A stretch of 64,000 nucleotides of DNA from Istiophorus platypterus (Eukaryota > Chordata > Actinopteri > Istiophoriformes > Istiophoridae): positions 27,231,527 to 27,295,526 of the forward strand of contig CM029121.1 of the NCBI GenBank assembly GCA_016859345.1. The letters run 5' to 3'. Numbering within the stretch: the first letter of the stretch is position 1; every line of letters begins with the position of its first letter. This document shows positions 27,301 through 35,500 of this stretch, piece after piece. Under the pieces are notes generated by a model. That model was not told where the DNA came from. It saw nothing but the letters and a program-made list of their open reading frames with translations, and did no database searches. The translations under genes and the position numbers were made by a program.

Positions 27301-28501
27301 TCCGGTCCTGTCGGACAAGAACAGAAACCTGAGGCTGCAGTGGGAACAGGTTCAACAAGAACTGGACGGTTGAAGCCTGGTCCGAGGGATCTGGATTTCT
27401 GCTGAGGCGGCAGATGGTCGGGTCAGAATCTGGAGTCGACAGCTTGAATCCATGGACCCGACCTGCCTCGTGTCAACAGTCCAGGCTGCTGCTGGTGGTG
27501 TAATGATGGGGGGAAATTTTCCTGACACTTTGGCCCCTTAGTACCAATCAATCATGGTTTTAAAGCCTCAGCCTCAGTCTGAGTATCGTTGGTGACCATG
27601 TTCATCCCTTTACGGCCACAGTTCACCAACTTATAACGGCAACTTCCGACAGGATAAAGCTCCATGTCACAACCTAAAAGTCGTCTCAAACTGGTTTCAT
27701 GAACGTGAAAATGACTTCAGTGAACTTCAGCGCCACCCCCTCAGTCTCCAGACCTGGATCCAGTAGAACCACCCTTGGCATGTGGTAGAACAGGAGACCG
27801 GCAGCATGAAAGTGCAGCTGACAAATCTGCAGAAACACTGCGATGTGACCAGCACATCCCTCAGCCACACACTGTAAATCAAACTGGGAAATGTGACATT
27901 AAGGTTTTTATTGTATCTGATCTCTGCGTCAGATTTACAGTTAGAGGCTCGTGTGAGAGGACGCTCGGCTGGCGAGAATCTTCAGAGACTGAGCTCGCCG
28001 TCGGCGACTGCACTGTTTGCATGGAGCTCGACTCTCCGGCTTTCGGAGCAGCAGCAGCAGGTCGCGCCACGGTGAAAACACCAGCCGCTTCTGTTGACCT
28101 GCTTATCACTTAGGGAAACGGCGAGAGCCGCCGGCTCGCTCTGCGGGAGCCGAAAACACGCCTTTACATCCATCCGTCCCTCCATCCGTCCCACGCTGTC
28201 CACTTTCTCCAGCCCCACCAACCCCCCTCCAGGATCCAGATTTAGAAAGAATATTTTGCCGCCGAGTTGTCAAACACGCCCCGGCCCACTGGCGGGAGTC
28301 GATGCGGCGGACATGGCGGCTCAAGCCCTCGCGCGCATTAGCGGCGCCGAGCAGGAGCGATGGATTTCTGCCGCCCGCCGCCTCCTCTGAGGGTTTGGAG
28401 TGTTGCGGCTGAGGCGCGAGCTGCACTGTGCTGATTTATGTGTGCAAGTGTGTGTGTGTGTGTTTGTGTCTGTGCGTGCGTGCGTGTGTGTGTGCGTGTG
28501 C

Positions 28502-28557
<56 letters not shown>

Positions 28558-31500
28558 ACGTGTGTGTGTGTTGGGGAGTGAGGAAGAATAAGTCTAATGG
28601 AGCTGAGAAGCGCCCGGTCATGCGTTGAGAGGGAGGCGCCAGCGGGGCCTCGAAATGTCTTCGCTCAGCCCTTGAACATGTATCACACACACACATAAAC
28701 CGATGCAGCTTGTGTGTAACAAAGAAAACAAAAAGAAAGAAGAGTCGTTCCCGTCTTCGTGCCGCAGCACTGGGCCTCCTGCCAGAGGCATTGTGGGTAG
28801 TCGCCTTGTTTACGTGAGCAGGAGCAACTCAAAGTCAAATTTGTTTGAATGGCACCTCCTCATTTTAAACAGGTTTGTCGACGGCGATGACAGAGAAGCA
28901 GAAAAGAAGCAGGAAAGAGAAACAGGAAGGAGACGCCGACGCGCCGCCATCAAGCGCGTTCACAGTTTTCTCTTCCCGTCTGCGAGTGCTCATCAGGGGA
29001 CGTCTTTGTGTGGATGAGGAGTGTGTAGCGTGCACCGCTCGACACACACACACACACATTAGGAGCCAAATCACCTTGATGAAGCAGCTGAGGAGGATGA
29101 AACCTACATTGTAAAAAAAAAAAAAAAGAAAGTGAGAAAGAAAGGAGTAGATCTAAGGAGAAGTCGTTTACTCTCAGGTTCAGCGTCAAGAAGGGTTTTT
29201 TGTTTTTTGGGGTTTTTTAGGGCAAGAAAAAAGACTCGGTGAAGTCGGTGTCAGCATCTTGAAAAAACACGATAAAGGATAAAGGCAGAGACTCTGAAAT
29301 AGAGTCAAGGAAATTATGTGAAGAACAACAAAGGAAAATGATTTCATCCTTCTAGTATCGACTAGGAAAACAATAAAAAAGGAAATTCTAAGACTAAATT
29401 TTGTAGGAGCCTGAGTAGAATTCAAGGACAAAATAAATTATTTTTAGTTTTAGCAAAAAATTTATTTTTCCATGTGTCTTTACATTATGGGTTTTTTTGG
29501 GTTGCAGTTTTATTTATACTCAGGAATTTTCTAGAAATTAAAGTCAGCATCTTGGAAAAAAATGACAGTATAAAGCGTATTTCTGCACTAGAATTAATAA
29601 AATACAAATAAACTCATCTCAATGGCAAATTTCATGTATAATATATATAAATGTGATATAAATAAGATGTTAAGACTAAATAATTAAAATCACTTTTAAT
29701 TTTAACCAAATTCCTTCTTTTTTTTTTTTTTTTTTTTTTGCCCAAAACCAGAATAATTGTCAAACGTTTAAAAGGCATCATTACTGTGAGACCAGCAGGG
29801 ATTCACCCACTGTTCACCATGTAGATATTTTTCCTTCCAGGACTAATGCAGACCCACAATGCCTCGCAGCCCCCCCCCACATTCCCTCCATCTGTTTTCA
29901 CTCTCGTCCCCTAATTGGCTCAATTAAGGAGCGCCTTCGTACTCAATTTCCACGACAGTTAACGCAGCTCGCGAGGTAACCATCAGGCTGCTGATTAGTC
30001 GCTTTGAGGAACACTCGCCTCCTGGAGAATCAAATAAATGTTGTACCGAGCGTGTGGAGAGGGAGGAGGAGGAGGAGTTGGGGGGATCAGGAGAAATCAG
30101 CGCAGGGAGCAACAAATATCATCCTGTAATTTCAACGTCCTGGAGCATCCGTTAACTCGGAGCGCGAGGCGAGCTGATTAGAATGCAGCTCAAATCCCAG
30201 CAAAAATGATTCCGAATGAGAGGAGGTGAGGGAAAAAAAAAGGGAGGAGGACGGGTGAGAAAACCAGACGCTATCACAGGTGGGTGGGCAGGGAGCCAGT
30301 GGAGCGCATCACAACTATGAGCACGCCACAATTTCGATCACACACCTAATCATTTTATTTTTGAAGTGCTGATGTACATTTCTCAAGTTTATTTCTTGGA
30401 TTGTTCTTAACTATTATATCATCACCCCTGTCTCTGAAAAGTTCCCTTCAGATACCACTAAACTTTTTTCCCAGTTGCTTTGTGGAGGCAACATGATTTT
30501 AATAAATGAAGTCCTGCATTTATAACAGCCCCTGAGTCACCAGCTGGCGGGAGCCCTTTGGTAAAAAAACGCAATCTGGTTAGAATTACATTTCCTACAA
30601 AACAAAGTTGTTGCAAATGAGTCGTATATAAATGTGATTTTTTAGGAGACACGTTTGTTGTTGTTGCTGCTGCTGTTTTTGTTACATTTGTTCAAACAGA
30701 ACTCAATGAATTTTTACACTGTTGTTAATTGTTGACAAAATCAAGAGAAAGACACGAACAATTTTCTCCAGTTTGGCGCAAGTTGGATCAAAACAGCTTT
30801 CGCACAACTTGGAAAACGTTTCAAGTTGAGGGAAAAATTCCAAAATCTCAAAGATTCATGTCTCGAATGTACGGAGACAAAAGGACAATGGAGAGACCGG
30901 ACACACTCGACCACCCTCAAGTGGCCCAGTGTGTGTGTGTGCTAGCCAACATCGACGAACCGGTGTGAACTACATGAACGGTGAATAACGAACAGTTCGA
31001 ACTGCTCGGTCAACGGCAACACACACGAAACCGTTGGTGTCTGGACACGAACGACACGTCAGGTTACACCACCGTTGGGTTTCCCAGCACTGGTGCACGT
31101 CAACAAGTCGCCGAGCAGCAACTCGCCGAGCAGCAACGCGTCAACAACAACAAACGAATCCAACGACACCACGCGCCAGATGTGTGTGTCACTGATGCCG
31201 TCCATGTTTCCAAATATTCACAAGACTCTGGAAAATTTTTGAAAAATCCCGTTAGACCTGTTTTCATGACACCGGCGAAACGCCGGCGAAATGCCGTCTG
31301 CCCTCGGCCGACAAACTTCTGTCGCCGCGTCGAGTTTGCTCAGGTCGCATCTCCGCCCCCCTTGGTCACTCAATAAAATACTGACCCACCTACTCAAAGG
31401 GGCCTAGAGGAGAATTTCTGATGTCTGGTCACCAAGCATCTTTTACTGGTTCCTTTCAGGTATTAAAAACATATACATCTGGAAAACACTTGAAAATCAC

Positions 31501-33803
31501 TGAGGCAGTTTTGGGCCATTGAATAATATAAGAAATTGACACCTGTATTAAAATGTGTTATTATTGTGTCAACGTCATCAACGGTCAAAAGGAAAAAGAT
31601 GAAAACCGCAGTCAGAAGTTATTTCACCCGTCAGCTTGTCAGTGGCAAAACGCCTGATTCAGGCTCTCAGGAAAAAAAAAACACGCGTTCAGGCAAACGC
31701 GCTTTCATGGCGTAAAAACGTCAGACGTCACAACCTGGTTCTTAGTCGGTTAGTTATGTAAAGACGCTGACTTTTTTGACTGCCTGGCATTTTTTCTTAC
31801 TTTTACTAAGATGAGACTTCTTTGTTTGTTCCCGCCGGGGCGGCAGAGAAAATAAAATCGGGGACTTGCGATTAAACTTGAACCGCACGCCTGCGAGTTA
31901 ACGCATTGTTTTGTGCTCGGCTGACACCCGACTACTCAGGCCGGGAGAAAATCTGCTTCATTACTTGGATATGGTAATTACATGGAGGCGCCGCGAAGGG
32001 GGTCGGAGATCTCTCTCTGTCTCGCGGTAGATGGAGCCGCGCATTTGCGTGACCCCCGAATGATCACGTACGCGTTTTGGCTTTTGTCAAGTGCAGTGAA
32101 ACAACCTTTGGACTGTTTTTCTCTTTTAAATTGGGAGGTAATTACAGTACTTGTCAGCGCGAAATTAAGTCTGTCAGCGGCTCTGGAAGCAGACTTCGGA
32201 TATTATGGGTCATTACCGTGTCAGAGCAGTGTCCCCCGGCCGTTCCTGTTTCGCTGGTAACTGAATAAAGCAGCCCGGCGTGCGCATTTAACCAGCAGCG
32301 CGTCCGACGCCGCCGTCAGCTGGGGCTCACGGCACCTCAGGAAAAGGTGTGGCCGGGGCCCCCCCGGTGGCGGAGGGAGTGAAGGGCGAGCGTTAAATGG
32401 AAATAACAAAGATGGAACCAGATTTTTTTCTCTCTCTCTCTCCTTTGAAGTTCAAAGCTGAGCCGCCGACGCCGACGCCTGACGCCTGACGCGCTGCGTT
32501 CAGACGTTTCCCAGTAAAGCGTCACCTTCCGGTACCTGAACGTTTTATCCTGTTTCGCCGTCATTGAGCCTCCTGCCGTAGTGTCACCGAGACGAGGCCT
32601 TTCAGCGGCCGTCAGCAAGCGAACCAACGCCAGACTGACAACTGGAGAGAGAACATCTTTTTTTAGAGCCATTAACATTAGTTCTTTTTAAGGATGTTGT
32701 GTCAAAATGAAAAACACAGCACTGAGTTTAAAGATGGAGGATGCAAGAGGCCTCGCTTCATCCATTTGTACCTGAAAGTGCACGTCTGTGAAAACCTGAC
32801 ATTTGTTGAAGGTTTTTATTTATTTCTCTCAGCATGAAACTTAAACATGCTCCAAAGTCAACAGTTATTTTTTCAGGTCTCGGTCAACTTTTAATGCAGA
32901 GTTACCACAGGTGTGTAAGTGTGTTAAGGCCAGTTTATGCATCTGCTTTGAGCCTACGCCGTACCTAAGGCGTAGCCGTGTACCCTACGCTGTAGCCTAC
33001 ACTGTAAGAGCTTTGATTGGTCGGCTCGGTAGCGTCCCATTCCCGGCTCCTCCTCCTTCACCGCCGTTGTACAGAGCGTCTCCTCTGACGTCTTCTTTCG
33101 TTTCCGTGTCGCATTAAATTCAGGAAAAACTTACACTGCTATTCGACGCCCATCAGCTCCGACTCCGTCAGGGTTCGCCAGGTTTCAGTTGCTGTTGTTT
33201 TCAAAGTGCGTCAACTCCTGGAAAACACAGAAAAGCGACATATAAAAGCTGTGAATTATAACACCTCAAAGGAAAACTATGGTTTATAACAACTCTGGTT
33301 TTATTTTCATAGCTTGAACCATTTATTTTACCAGTTATTATTTCTTTTGCCAAACTAACAGCTTTGAGAGATTTGGCAACATGGTGACATCCCCTAAAAC
33401 AGGATCCAGTGGGTCAAGAAAAGCAGGCGGTCGAACGACCAGGCCGGTTGGAGACCTCGGGTCGTCTGAACGGTTTTATCTGTTTTTTCAAACTCGAAGG
33501 GAGGGCACATGAAATGCTGGTGATAATCCATCATTTCACAGGAAGTATGAGGGACGGTAAATAGTGCAAGAAAGCAGGAAGTGGGTCGTAAACTGTGACG
33601 GATGGTTTAGAACAGAAAGTTTGTGGAGCGATTTTAATTTTTGCCTAGGTTTGTTCTTCTAAAATGAGCTTTTCGTTATCTGTTTCTGCCTTTCACAGCA
33701 ATGGTACACGGGCTCCATGAAGGCGGTGTGTGTTTGGTTGACTGACAGACTGGACCTGCAGCTCCACATGTACCAGCTGAAAACACTCATCAAGATTGTG
33801 AAG
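1..33803 (+). CDS. cadps2: Calcium-dependent secretion activator 2 (CAPS2), 3' half of the gene, incomplete at both ends
   Basis: Nine exons (1-87, 3458-3599, 8563-8718, 9130-9277, 15575-15649, 16529-16612, 16732-16764, 26156-26263, 33699-33803) splice in frame into about 312 residues. These match the C-terminal part of the CAPS family: the end of the MUN/MHD1 region and the region after it. CAPS proteins are cytosolic, peripherally membrane-bound priming factors for Ca2+-triggered dense-core vesicle exocytosis that act with syntaxin/SNARE proteins (family knowledge). CADPS2 rather than CADPS is chosen from paralogue-type stretches such as FEQETWQ, VNNGSATSED and PGMDLADTY, and from linkage to FEZF1 and AASS. 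The start and the C2, PH and N-terminal regions lie before the window. The final acidic tail, expected after the lysine-valine-lysine at 33803, is not visible. A 120-nt cassette exon (5184-5303) is described separately. Exon assignment is firm; gene completeness is not. Confidence 0.93.
2527..2571 (+). other. G-quadruplex-prone G-rich block
   Basis: Contains at least four G-runs of three or more (gggttggggcggggtgg, then ggggg twice) within 45 bases on the + strand, which is the transcribed RNA sense of cadps2. Quadruplex formation is inferred from the pattern only. Confidence 0.4.
2855..3335. mobile_element. Palindromic (fold-back) non-autonomous teleost repeat
   Basis: The left end reads acatttttgggaaattcact and continues through ctcagtccaaaggg and aaaatccgcctac. 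The right half carries the related inverted pieces: ggtcactgctcccagccaag, tcatctgactctcagcagga, and a terminal aaatgccaaactattccttt. I recognise this layout as a common teleost element made of two long inverted arms around a ttttacggggg core (3080-3090). No coding capacity is visible. The exact class and target-site duplication were not resolved. Confidence 0.7.
3458..3599 (+). CDS. cadps2: cadps2 exon b
   Basis: Encodes HLCNGTFHKHLQDLF, then VVRYIDLMESSIAQSIHRG and FEQETWQSV, highly conserved in CAPS1/CAPS2. Two bases complete the codon split from exon a (CCT), 46 codons follow, and it ends with AA of a split codon. The donor is GTAAGA at 3600; the acceptor AG at 3456-3457 follows a C-homopolymer tract (3430-3446). 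Splicing to exon c gives V-N-N-G-S; splicing to the cassette exon gives V-K-S-L-T. Confidence 0.94.
3600..5183. other. cadps2 intron between exon b and the cassette exon
   Basis: AT-rich intron of 1.6 kb with many AATAAA-like words and no supported gene. The last 90 bases are strongly pyrimidine-rich, which fits a real acceptor at 5182-5183. Confidence 0.6.
5184..5303 (+). CDS. cadps2: cadps2 cassette exon, 120 nt, similar to the extra segment of CADPS (CAPS1)
   Basis: Forty in-frame codons reading SLTNNLASVPLPKVPSLPL then PQMPSFSAPAWMGPLCDN. This closely follows the CADPS segment found between the WEPV and NGSGTSED regions (SLTSNLPN, PKVPNLPV, PQMPTFSAPSWM). Phases fit both neighbours: exon b AA + g gives Lys, and exon end AC + t of exon c gives Thr-Asn-Gly-Ser. 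Acceptor is ATAG at 5183 after a long pyrimidine tract; donor is GTATGT at 5304. Length is a multiple of three, so skipping keeps the frame and restores the mammalian CADPS2-type VNNGSAT junction. Alternative use is inferred. Confidence 0.82.
5779..5811 (+). other. G-quadruplex-prone block
   Basis: Reads gggtggggtgggttcggggg followed by ttgggg, so five G-runs within about 30 bases on the sense strand of the cadps2 transcript. Structure is inferred from sequence only. Confidence 0.45.
7190..7345 (+). mobile_element. Fragment of a dispersed teleost repeat (subtype with gttgcagccct-type ends)
   Basis: The run ctttgggctttggactgttg followed by gtcaaacataacaagatgtc and, later, ttttatagaccaaatcgg matches the inner part of an abundant non-autonomous fish element. 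Better-preserved copies lie at 58687-58999 and 53438-53650. The terminal inverted repeat is not intact here. Identity is from recalled family pattern. Confidence 0.6.
7465..7547 (+). repeat. GT microsatellite followed by a G-run
   Basis: About 75 bases of GT repeats, interrupted early by two TTT steps, end in a run of nine G at 7539-7547. Apparent open frames across it are repeat artefacts. Confidence 0.97.
8563..8718 (+). CDS. cadps2: cadps2 exon c
   Basis: Encodes NGSATSEDLFWKLDALQMFV, then DLHWPEPEFAKHLEQRLKLM and ASDMMEACVKR, nearly identical to vertebrate CADPS2. The single base t at 8563 completes the previous codon; the last two bases AG pair with the first base of exon d to give Arg. 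Acceptor CCAG at 8561-8562 follows a pyrimidine-rich stretch. The donor forced by the reading frame is AG|GTTCGG, a poor match to the GTRAGT consensus. Confidence 0.92.
9130..9277 (+). CDS. cadps2: cadps2 exon d
   Basis: Encodes TKSAFDAKMQKANKSTDFRV, then APSVCTMFNVLMDAKKQCSK and LCVLDTGQE, matching the CAPS segment after VKR. The first base completes the split Arg codon, 49 codons follow, and the exon ends in phase 0 at GAG with donor GTAAGC. Acceptor is CACAG at 9129. Confidence 0.94.
12479..12493 (+). other. Candidate 15-nt cadps2 microexon (unproven)
   Basis: Fifteen bases (att gac aaa caa tgg, I-D-K-Q-W) sit between a CCCAG acceptor and a near-perfect GTAAGT donor. The upstream stretch is C/T-rich and has a TGC close to the acceptor. 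Flanking exons d and e both meet in phase 0, so inclusion would keep the frame. No family protein I can recall contains this insert, so it may be chance. Confidence 0.2.
14727..14760 (+). other. G-rich quadruplex-prone block
   Basis: Consecutive runs: ggggttgtggttggggtggg followed by a 10-G run ending at 14760. On the cadps2 sense strand. Structure is inferred. Confidence 0.45.
15014..15382 (+). repeat. Long alternating GT/GC purine-pyrimidine tract
   Basis: About 370 bases of almost perfect alternating purine-pyrimidine sequence: GTGT mixed with GTGC and CGTGCGTG, with few interruptions (tct at 15271-15282, ctgacc near 15337). This is a classical Z-DNA-prone composition. It ends 192 bases before cadps2 exon e. 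It produces long spurious open frames on both strands (poly Cys/Val on +, His/Thr on -). Confidence 0.97.
15575..15649 (+). CDS. cadps2: cadps2 exon e
   Basis: Twenty-five codons in phase 0: QQYHSKIDVLIDEAFKEM then ISSLVSK, matching the CADPS2 GQE-QQYHSKID junction. Acceptor ACACAG at 15574 follows nine C (15556-15564). Donor is GTAAAT at 15650. Confidence 0.93.
15650..16528. other. cadps2 intron between exons e and f
   Basis: Strongly T-rich intron of 0.9 kb with TTTATTT and TTTCTTT runs. No gene or recognisable repeat family. It ends in ten C (16510-16519) before the TTCTTGCAG acceptor. Confidence 0.7.
16529..16612 (+). CDS. cadps2: cadps2 exon f
   Basis: Twenty-eight codons: FAGVLDAVLSKLSRYDEG then TFFSSILSFT, almost identical to CADPS2 (SKLSRYDEGTFFSSILSFT). 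Both ends are phase 0. Donor is GTGAGT at 16613. Only 119 bases separate it from exon g. Confidence 0.95.
16732..16764 (+). CDS. cadps2: cadps2 exon g, 33-nt microexon
   Basis: Eleven codons, VKAAAKYVEVP, matching VKAAAKYVDVP of CADPS2. Phase 0 at both ends. Acceptor is GAAAG at 16731, preceded by fifteen C (16707-16721); donor is GTGAGT at 16765. The symmetric short length makes skipping frame-neutral, but alternative use cannot be seen from sequence. Confidence 0.92.
19030..19056 (+). repeat. Short ACAGAG tandem repeat
   Basis: Four to five copies of a GACAGA hexamer within the cadps2 intron. Confidence 0.9.
21080..21440 (-). mobile_element. Decayed Tc1/mariner-type transposon fragment (family A)
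   Basis: Successive words match a common teleost Tc1-like element read antisense: ttcagccacgagagcgtcgc, gggcgatgaggcctggctca, gggctgaggtcggggctccg, tgcagaccggtcaaggtc, gagaaccatttcttgacgga, and accaaaccatgaaaagcagc. The minus strand corresponds to the C-terminal DDE-transposase region, with remnants of the conserved Asp-Trp-Pro...Ser-Pro-Asp-Leu-Asn-Pro block. Frameshifts and deletions leave no intact frame. A second copy in the opposite orientation is at 39375-39790. Confidence 0.75.
23380..23490 (-). mobile_element. Fragment of dispersed teleost repeat, same family as 58687-58999
   Basis: The words cagatcctcacattggagaa, gttgcaaccagagaacaa and ttttctgtcgaccaactaat follow the family order seen elsewhere in the window. 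Short and divergent. Confidence 0.5.
24614..24660 (+). repeat. 12-bp tandem repeat (gaatttaagctc), about four copies
   Basis: Four near-identical 12-base units in a row; unit variants are gaatttaagctt, gaatttaagctc (twice) and gaatttaagccc. Confidence 0.9.
26156..26263 (+). CDS. cadps2: cadps2 exon h
   Basis: Thirty-six codons: KPGMDLADTYITFVRQNQ then DILRDRVNDELYIEEVFD, close to CADPS2 (KPGMDLADTYIMFVRQNQDILR). Phase 0 at both ends. Acceptor TTCAG at 26155 follows eight C (26140-26147). Donor is GTGAGT at 26264. Confidence 0.95.
26809..26898 (+). other. Candidate 90-nt in-frame cassette exon of cadps2 (unproven)
   Basis: Thirty stop-free codons in phase 0 (EMKGEAVIKSNNPEIKEI then YPAFTDFLQASD). 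They lie between a pyrimidine-rich acceptor (TCCATAAG at 26808) and a strong donor (GAT|GTGAGT at 26899). Neighbouring exons h and i are also phase 0, so inclusion keeps the frame. Against it: codons are AT-rich unlike its neighbours, and I recall no CAPS protein with this insert. Confidence 0.22.
27105..27870 (+). mobile_element. Decayed Tc1/mariner-type transposon (family B)
   Basis: A long run of words follows an abundant teleost Tc1-like element in order: cagtgagcaacagctcatgt, gaacaacacgttgaaccttg, gacaagaacagaaacctgag, ggatctggatttctgctgag, ggtcagaatctggagtcgac, atccatggacccgacctgcc, ccccttagtaccaatcaatc, tctcaaactggtttcatgaa, and gtgcagctgacaaatctgca. The + strand is transposase sense but is broken by stops and indels. 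Boundaries are approximate; terminal repeats were not located. Confidence 0.8.
28000..28400. promoter_or_regulatory. CpG-rich patch in cadps2 intron (possible regulatory element)
   Basis: CpG dinucleotides are dense compared with flanking intron, with GCCGCC, GGCGGCGGA and GCGCGC runs. It could be an internal promoter or an enhancer, or a chance GC island. No exon can be supported here. Function is inference only. Confidence 0.25.
28448..28571 (+). repeat. GT/GC microsatellite
   Basis: About 120 bases of GT repeats with GC steps (gtgcgtgcgtgcgtg, cgcgtgtgcg), alternating purine-pyrimidine. Open frames across it are artefacts. Confidence 0.96.
30729..31376 (+). other. CAA/CGA-rich block of unknown origin
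   Basis: Composition changes from AT-rich intron to sequence dense in CAA, ACG and CGA, with a partial internal duplication (cgccgagcagcaact, then cgccgagcagcaacg, at 31110-31140). Two successive open frames occur: 30729-30968 (79 codons) and 30981-31376 (131 codons). I recognise no domain in either. It may be an old transposon piece or a local low-complexity expansion. Confidence 0.3.
31940..32620. promoter_or_regulatory. CpG-rich stretch in cadps2 intron (possible regulatory element)
   Basis: Elevated CpG density and GC content over about 680 bases, with GGTAATTACAG-type homeodomain words inside (31973-31983, 32134-32146). Candidate conserved non-coding element. No coding support and no direct evidence of function. 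Confidence 0.25.
32925..33110. mobile_element. Dispersed repeat copy 1 (gcgtag-rich element)
   Basis: Contains gccagtttatgcatctgct, cctacgccgtacctaaggcg, ctacgctgtagcctacac, and agagctttgattggtcggct followed by cggtagcgtc. The last part is shared almost base for base with 37440-37490, so these are two copies of one family. I recognise it as a teleost non-autonomous element but do not assign a superfamily. Confidence 0.6.
33699..33803 (+). CDS. cadps2: cadps2 exon i (last cadps2 exon found)
   Basis: Thirty-five codons: QWYTGSMKAVCVWLTDRL then DLQLHMYQLKTLIKIVK, matching CADPS2 (DLQLHIYQLKTLIKIVK). Phase 0 at both ends; acceptor TTTCACAG at 33698, donor GTAATC at 33804. The conserved family continuation KTYRDFRLQGVL and the acidic C-terminus should follow in later exon(s), which I could not find. 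Confidence 0.95.
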
Positions 33804-34905
33804 GTAATCAAAGAGTATCAAAGACCAAAAACAAAAAAGATAGTCTTCAGATATTCCCAAATAATGTATTGAGAATGAAAGGTTATCTTTACCTACCAGA
33901 TCCAAAGCCTCCTTTTCTTTGCTGTGAGAAAAGAGTGGCTAAACTGAATTAAACACAAACACACTCAATGAAAAATCTTAAGTTGTGATTTATTCAAGGA
34001 AAAACAGTCAGAACTGACACTGAGTGAAAAATAAAGACAAATCAAGCCACGCTAAAGTGTCCTTGAAAGCAGTGGCAGCAGCGTTGTGAAGAGGTGGCGA
34101 AGGAGAAAAACTGCTCAAACTGGGTTGCTGCCGCCGCCACTTTTGTCTTTCTCGTACTTCGCTAATGTATAGAGACGTGCGAGTTTAACTCGGAGGCGAC
34201 GTGAAAAGGAATGATAATGGCTTCTGACTGAAGGTAAAAAAAAAAGAAGAAAAAATGCGGCGGCCTGCCTTCCCGGTCCGACGCATAAAAGAAAGACGTC
34301 CGTCTCCAGCCTCATTTTCCTTTTGTTTTGTCCTTCCGGCGGGGACGCTTCTCCCGGCTGCATGCATTCCTAAGATGCTCTTTTTTTTTTTTTTTTTTTT
34401 TTGCCTCCCCATCCTCCTCCCCTCCCTCCTCCCCTCCCCCTCCCCCCCCCCCACCTACACCCACTTCAGGCTGCAGTGCAAGGCGCCACTGACTGAACAA
34501 CAAGACAACAAGCCTACAACAACAGCTGACAGCTGAGGGCCACGGACGCGCCCAAGGCGGCGGCGGCGCGATAGCCTTCAGCAGGCGAGAGAGAGAGCAT
34601 GAGGAGAGAGGGACAGGAGGACAGGAGGAGACGCGCGGCAGCGCAGCCGACGCCGCGCGCCCGACCGCGCTCGACGTCGCTCGCCCCCCTCCAACTACAC
34701 CCCTGCCAACCTCTCCAACAGATCAGATGCAAGATACGATGTGATATTGGTCAATCTGTGTCTTCACCTTCTCATTTCACAAAACTAAAACTGAAAACTA
34801 AAAAAAAAAAAAAAAGAACTAAACGAGTTTTCTTTAATATGTTGCTGCTGGATAAAATGTTTTCTTTGCAACAACTTGCTAACCGGTCATTCTAAATCAT
34901 AACCT

Positions 34906-35500
34906 GCTAGCGTGCCTGCATGTTGTCGATGCATTTTATCCACTGAACTTCATTTTCCTCAGTCTTACTCATTAATAATTCAAGACTATAAAACTGTGGC
35001 TAAAATTATCAACATTTTTGAAAGAATATTGCGAAACAAACAAACCGAGACTACCGTGCTGTATTGCTCATGCTAACGTTTGGTAGCAAGCCATCATGTA
35101 AAAAATTTTTTCATAAAGTCATTGCAAAATATAAACTGTAACAAAACTAAAACAACTGTCCAATAGCATAGTTTGATAGTATATCTGGATAAAATGGACA
35201 GAAATAGATACACAGCTAGGCAAGTTAGATTATGCTAATCTTAGCTAGTAGGCCACGTTGTTGACACATTTTCTCCACTGAATTCTACTCTGCTTCAGAG
35301 GAAAGTATTCAAAAAAATAGAGGAGCTGAGATTATAACTAGAGTCAATAGGTATTATTTTAAGATAAGGTTGGAGAAATCGATCAGAGATAAAAAGCCAG
35401 ATGCCAAACAAAATAGCCAAGTTGCAGTCAACAGCAAGACAAGTTGTGCTAACATTAGCTAGTGAGTCTTGTTGTTGATGCATTTTCTTCATAAAAATAG
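34906..35500 (+). repeat. Diverged module present three times
   Basis: Three related segments occur at 34906-34962, 35211-35298 and 35441-35500. Each has a gctag word, then gttgt(c/t)ga(t/c)(g/a)cattttct or a close variant; the first two also share ccactgaa...ttc...ctcag or tcag. The second and third also share an upstream acagc-----caagtt block. This suggests an old local tandem duplication in the cadps2-fezf1 interval. Confidence 0.55.

Larger units (their letters stand above)
26264..33698. other. cadps2 intron between exons h and i
   Basis: Intron of 7.4 kb. Contains a candidate 90-nt exon (26809-26898), a Tc1/mariner remnant (27105-27870), a GC-rich patch (28000-28400) next to a GT tract (28448-28571), a CAA/CGA-rich block of unknown origin (30729-31376), a second GC-rich patch (31940-32620) and a dispersed repeat (32925-33110). 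Confidence 0.6.

Noticed and set aside
28311..28390. ATGGCGGCTCAAGC start with good context in a CpG-rich patch (25-codon frame)
   Set aside because: Very short, no splice donor in frame, no recognised homologue, and directly followed by a microsatellite.
34471..34540. Peptide LNNKTTSLQQQLTAEG vaguely like the CADPS2 tail LNSKTYDTLHRRLTVEE
   Set aside because: An in-frame stop lies directly before it, no upstream similarity (TYRDFRLQG) is present, and the preceding acceptor is in another frame. Best taken as chance.
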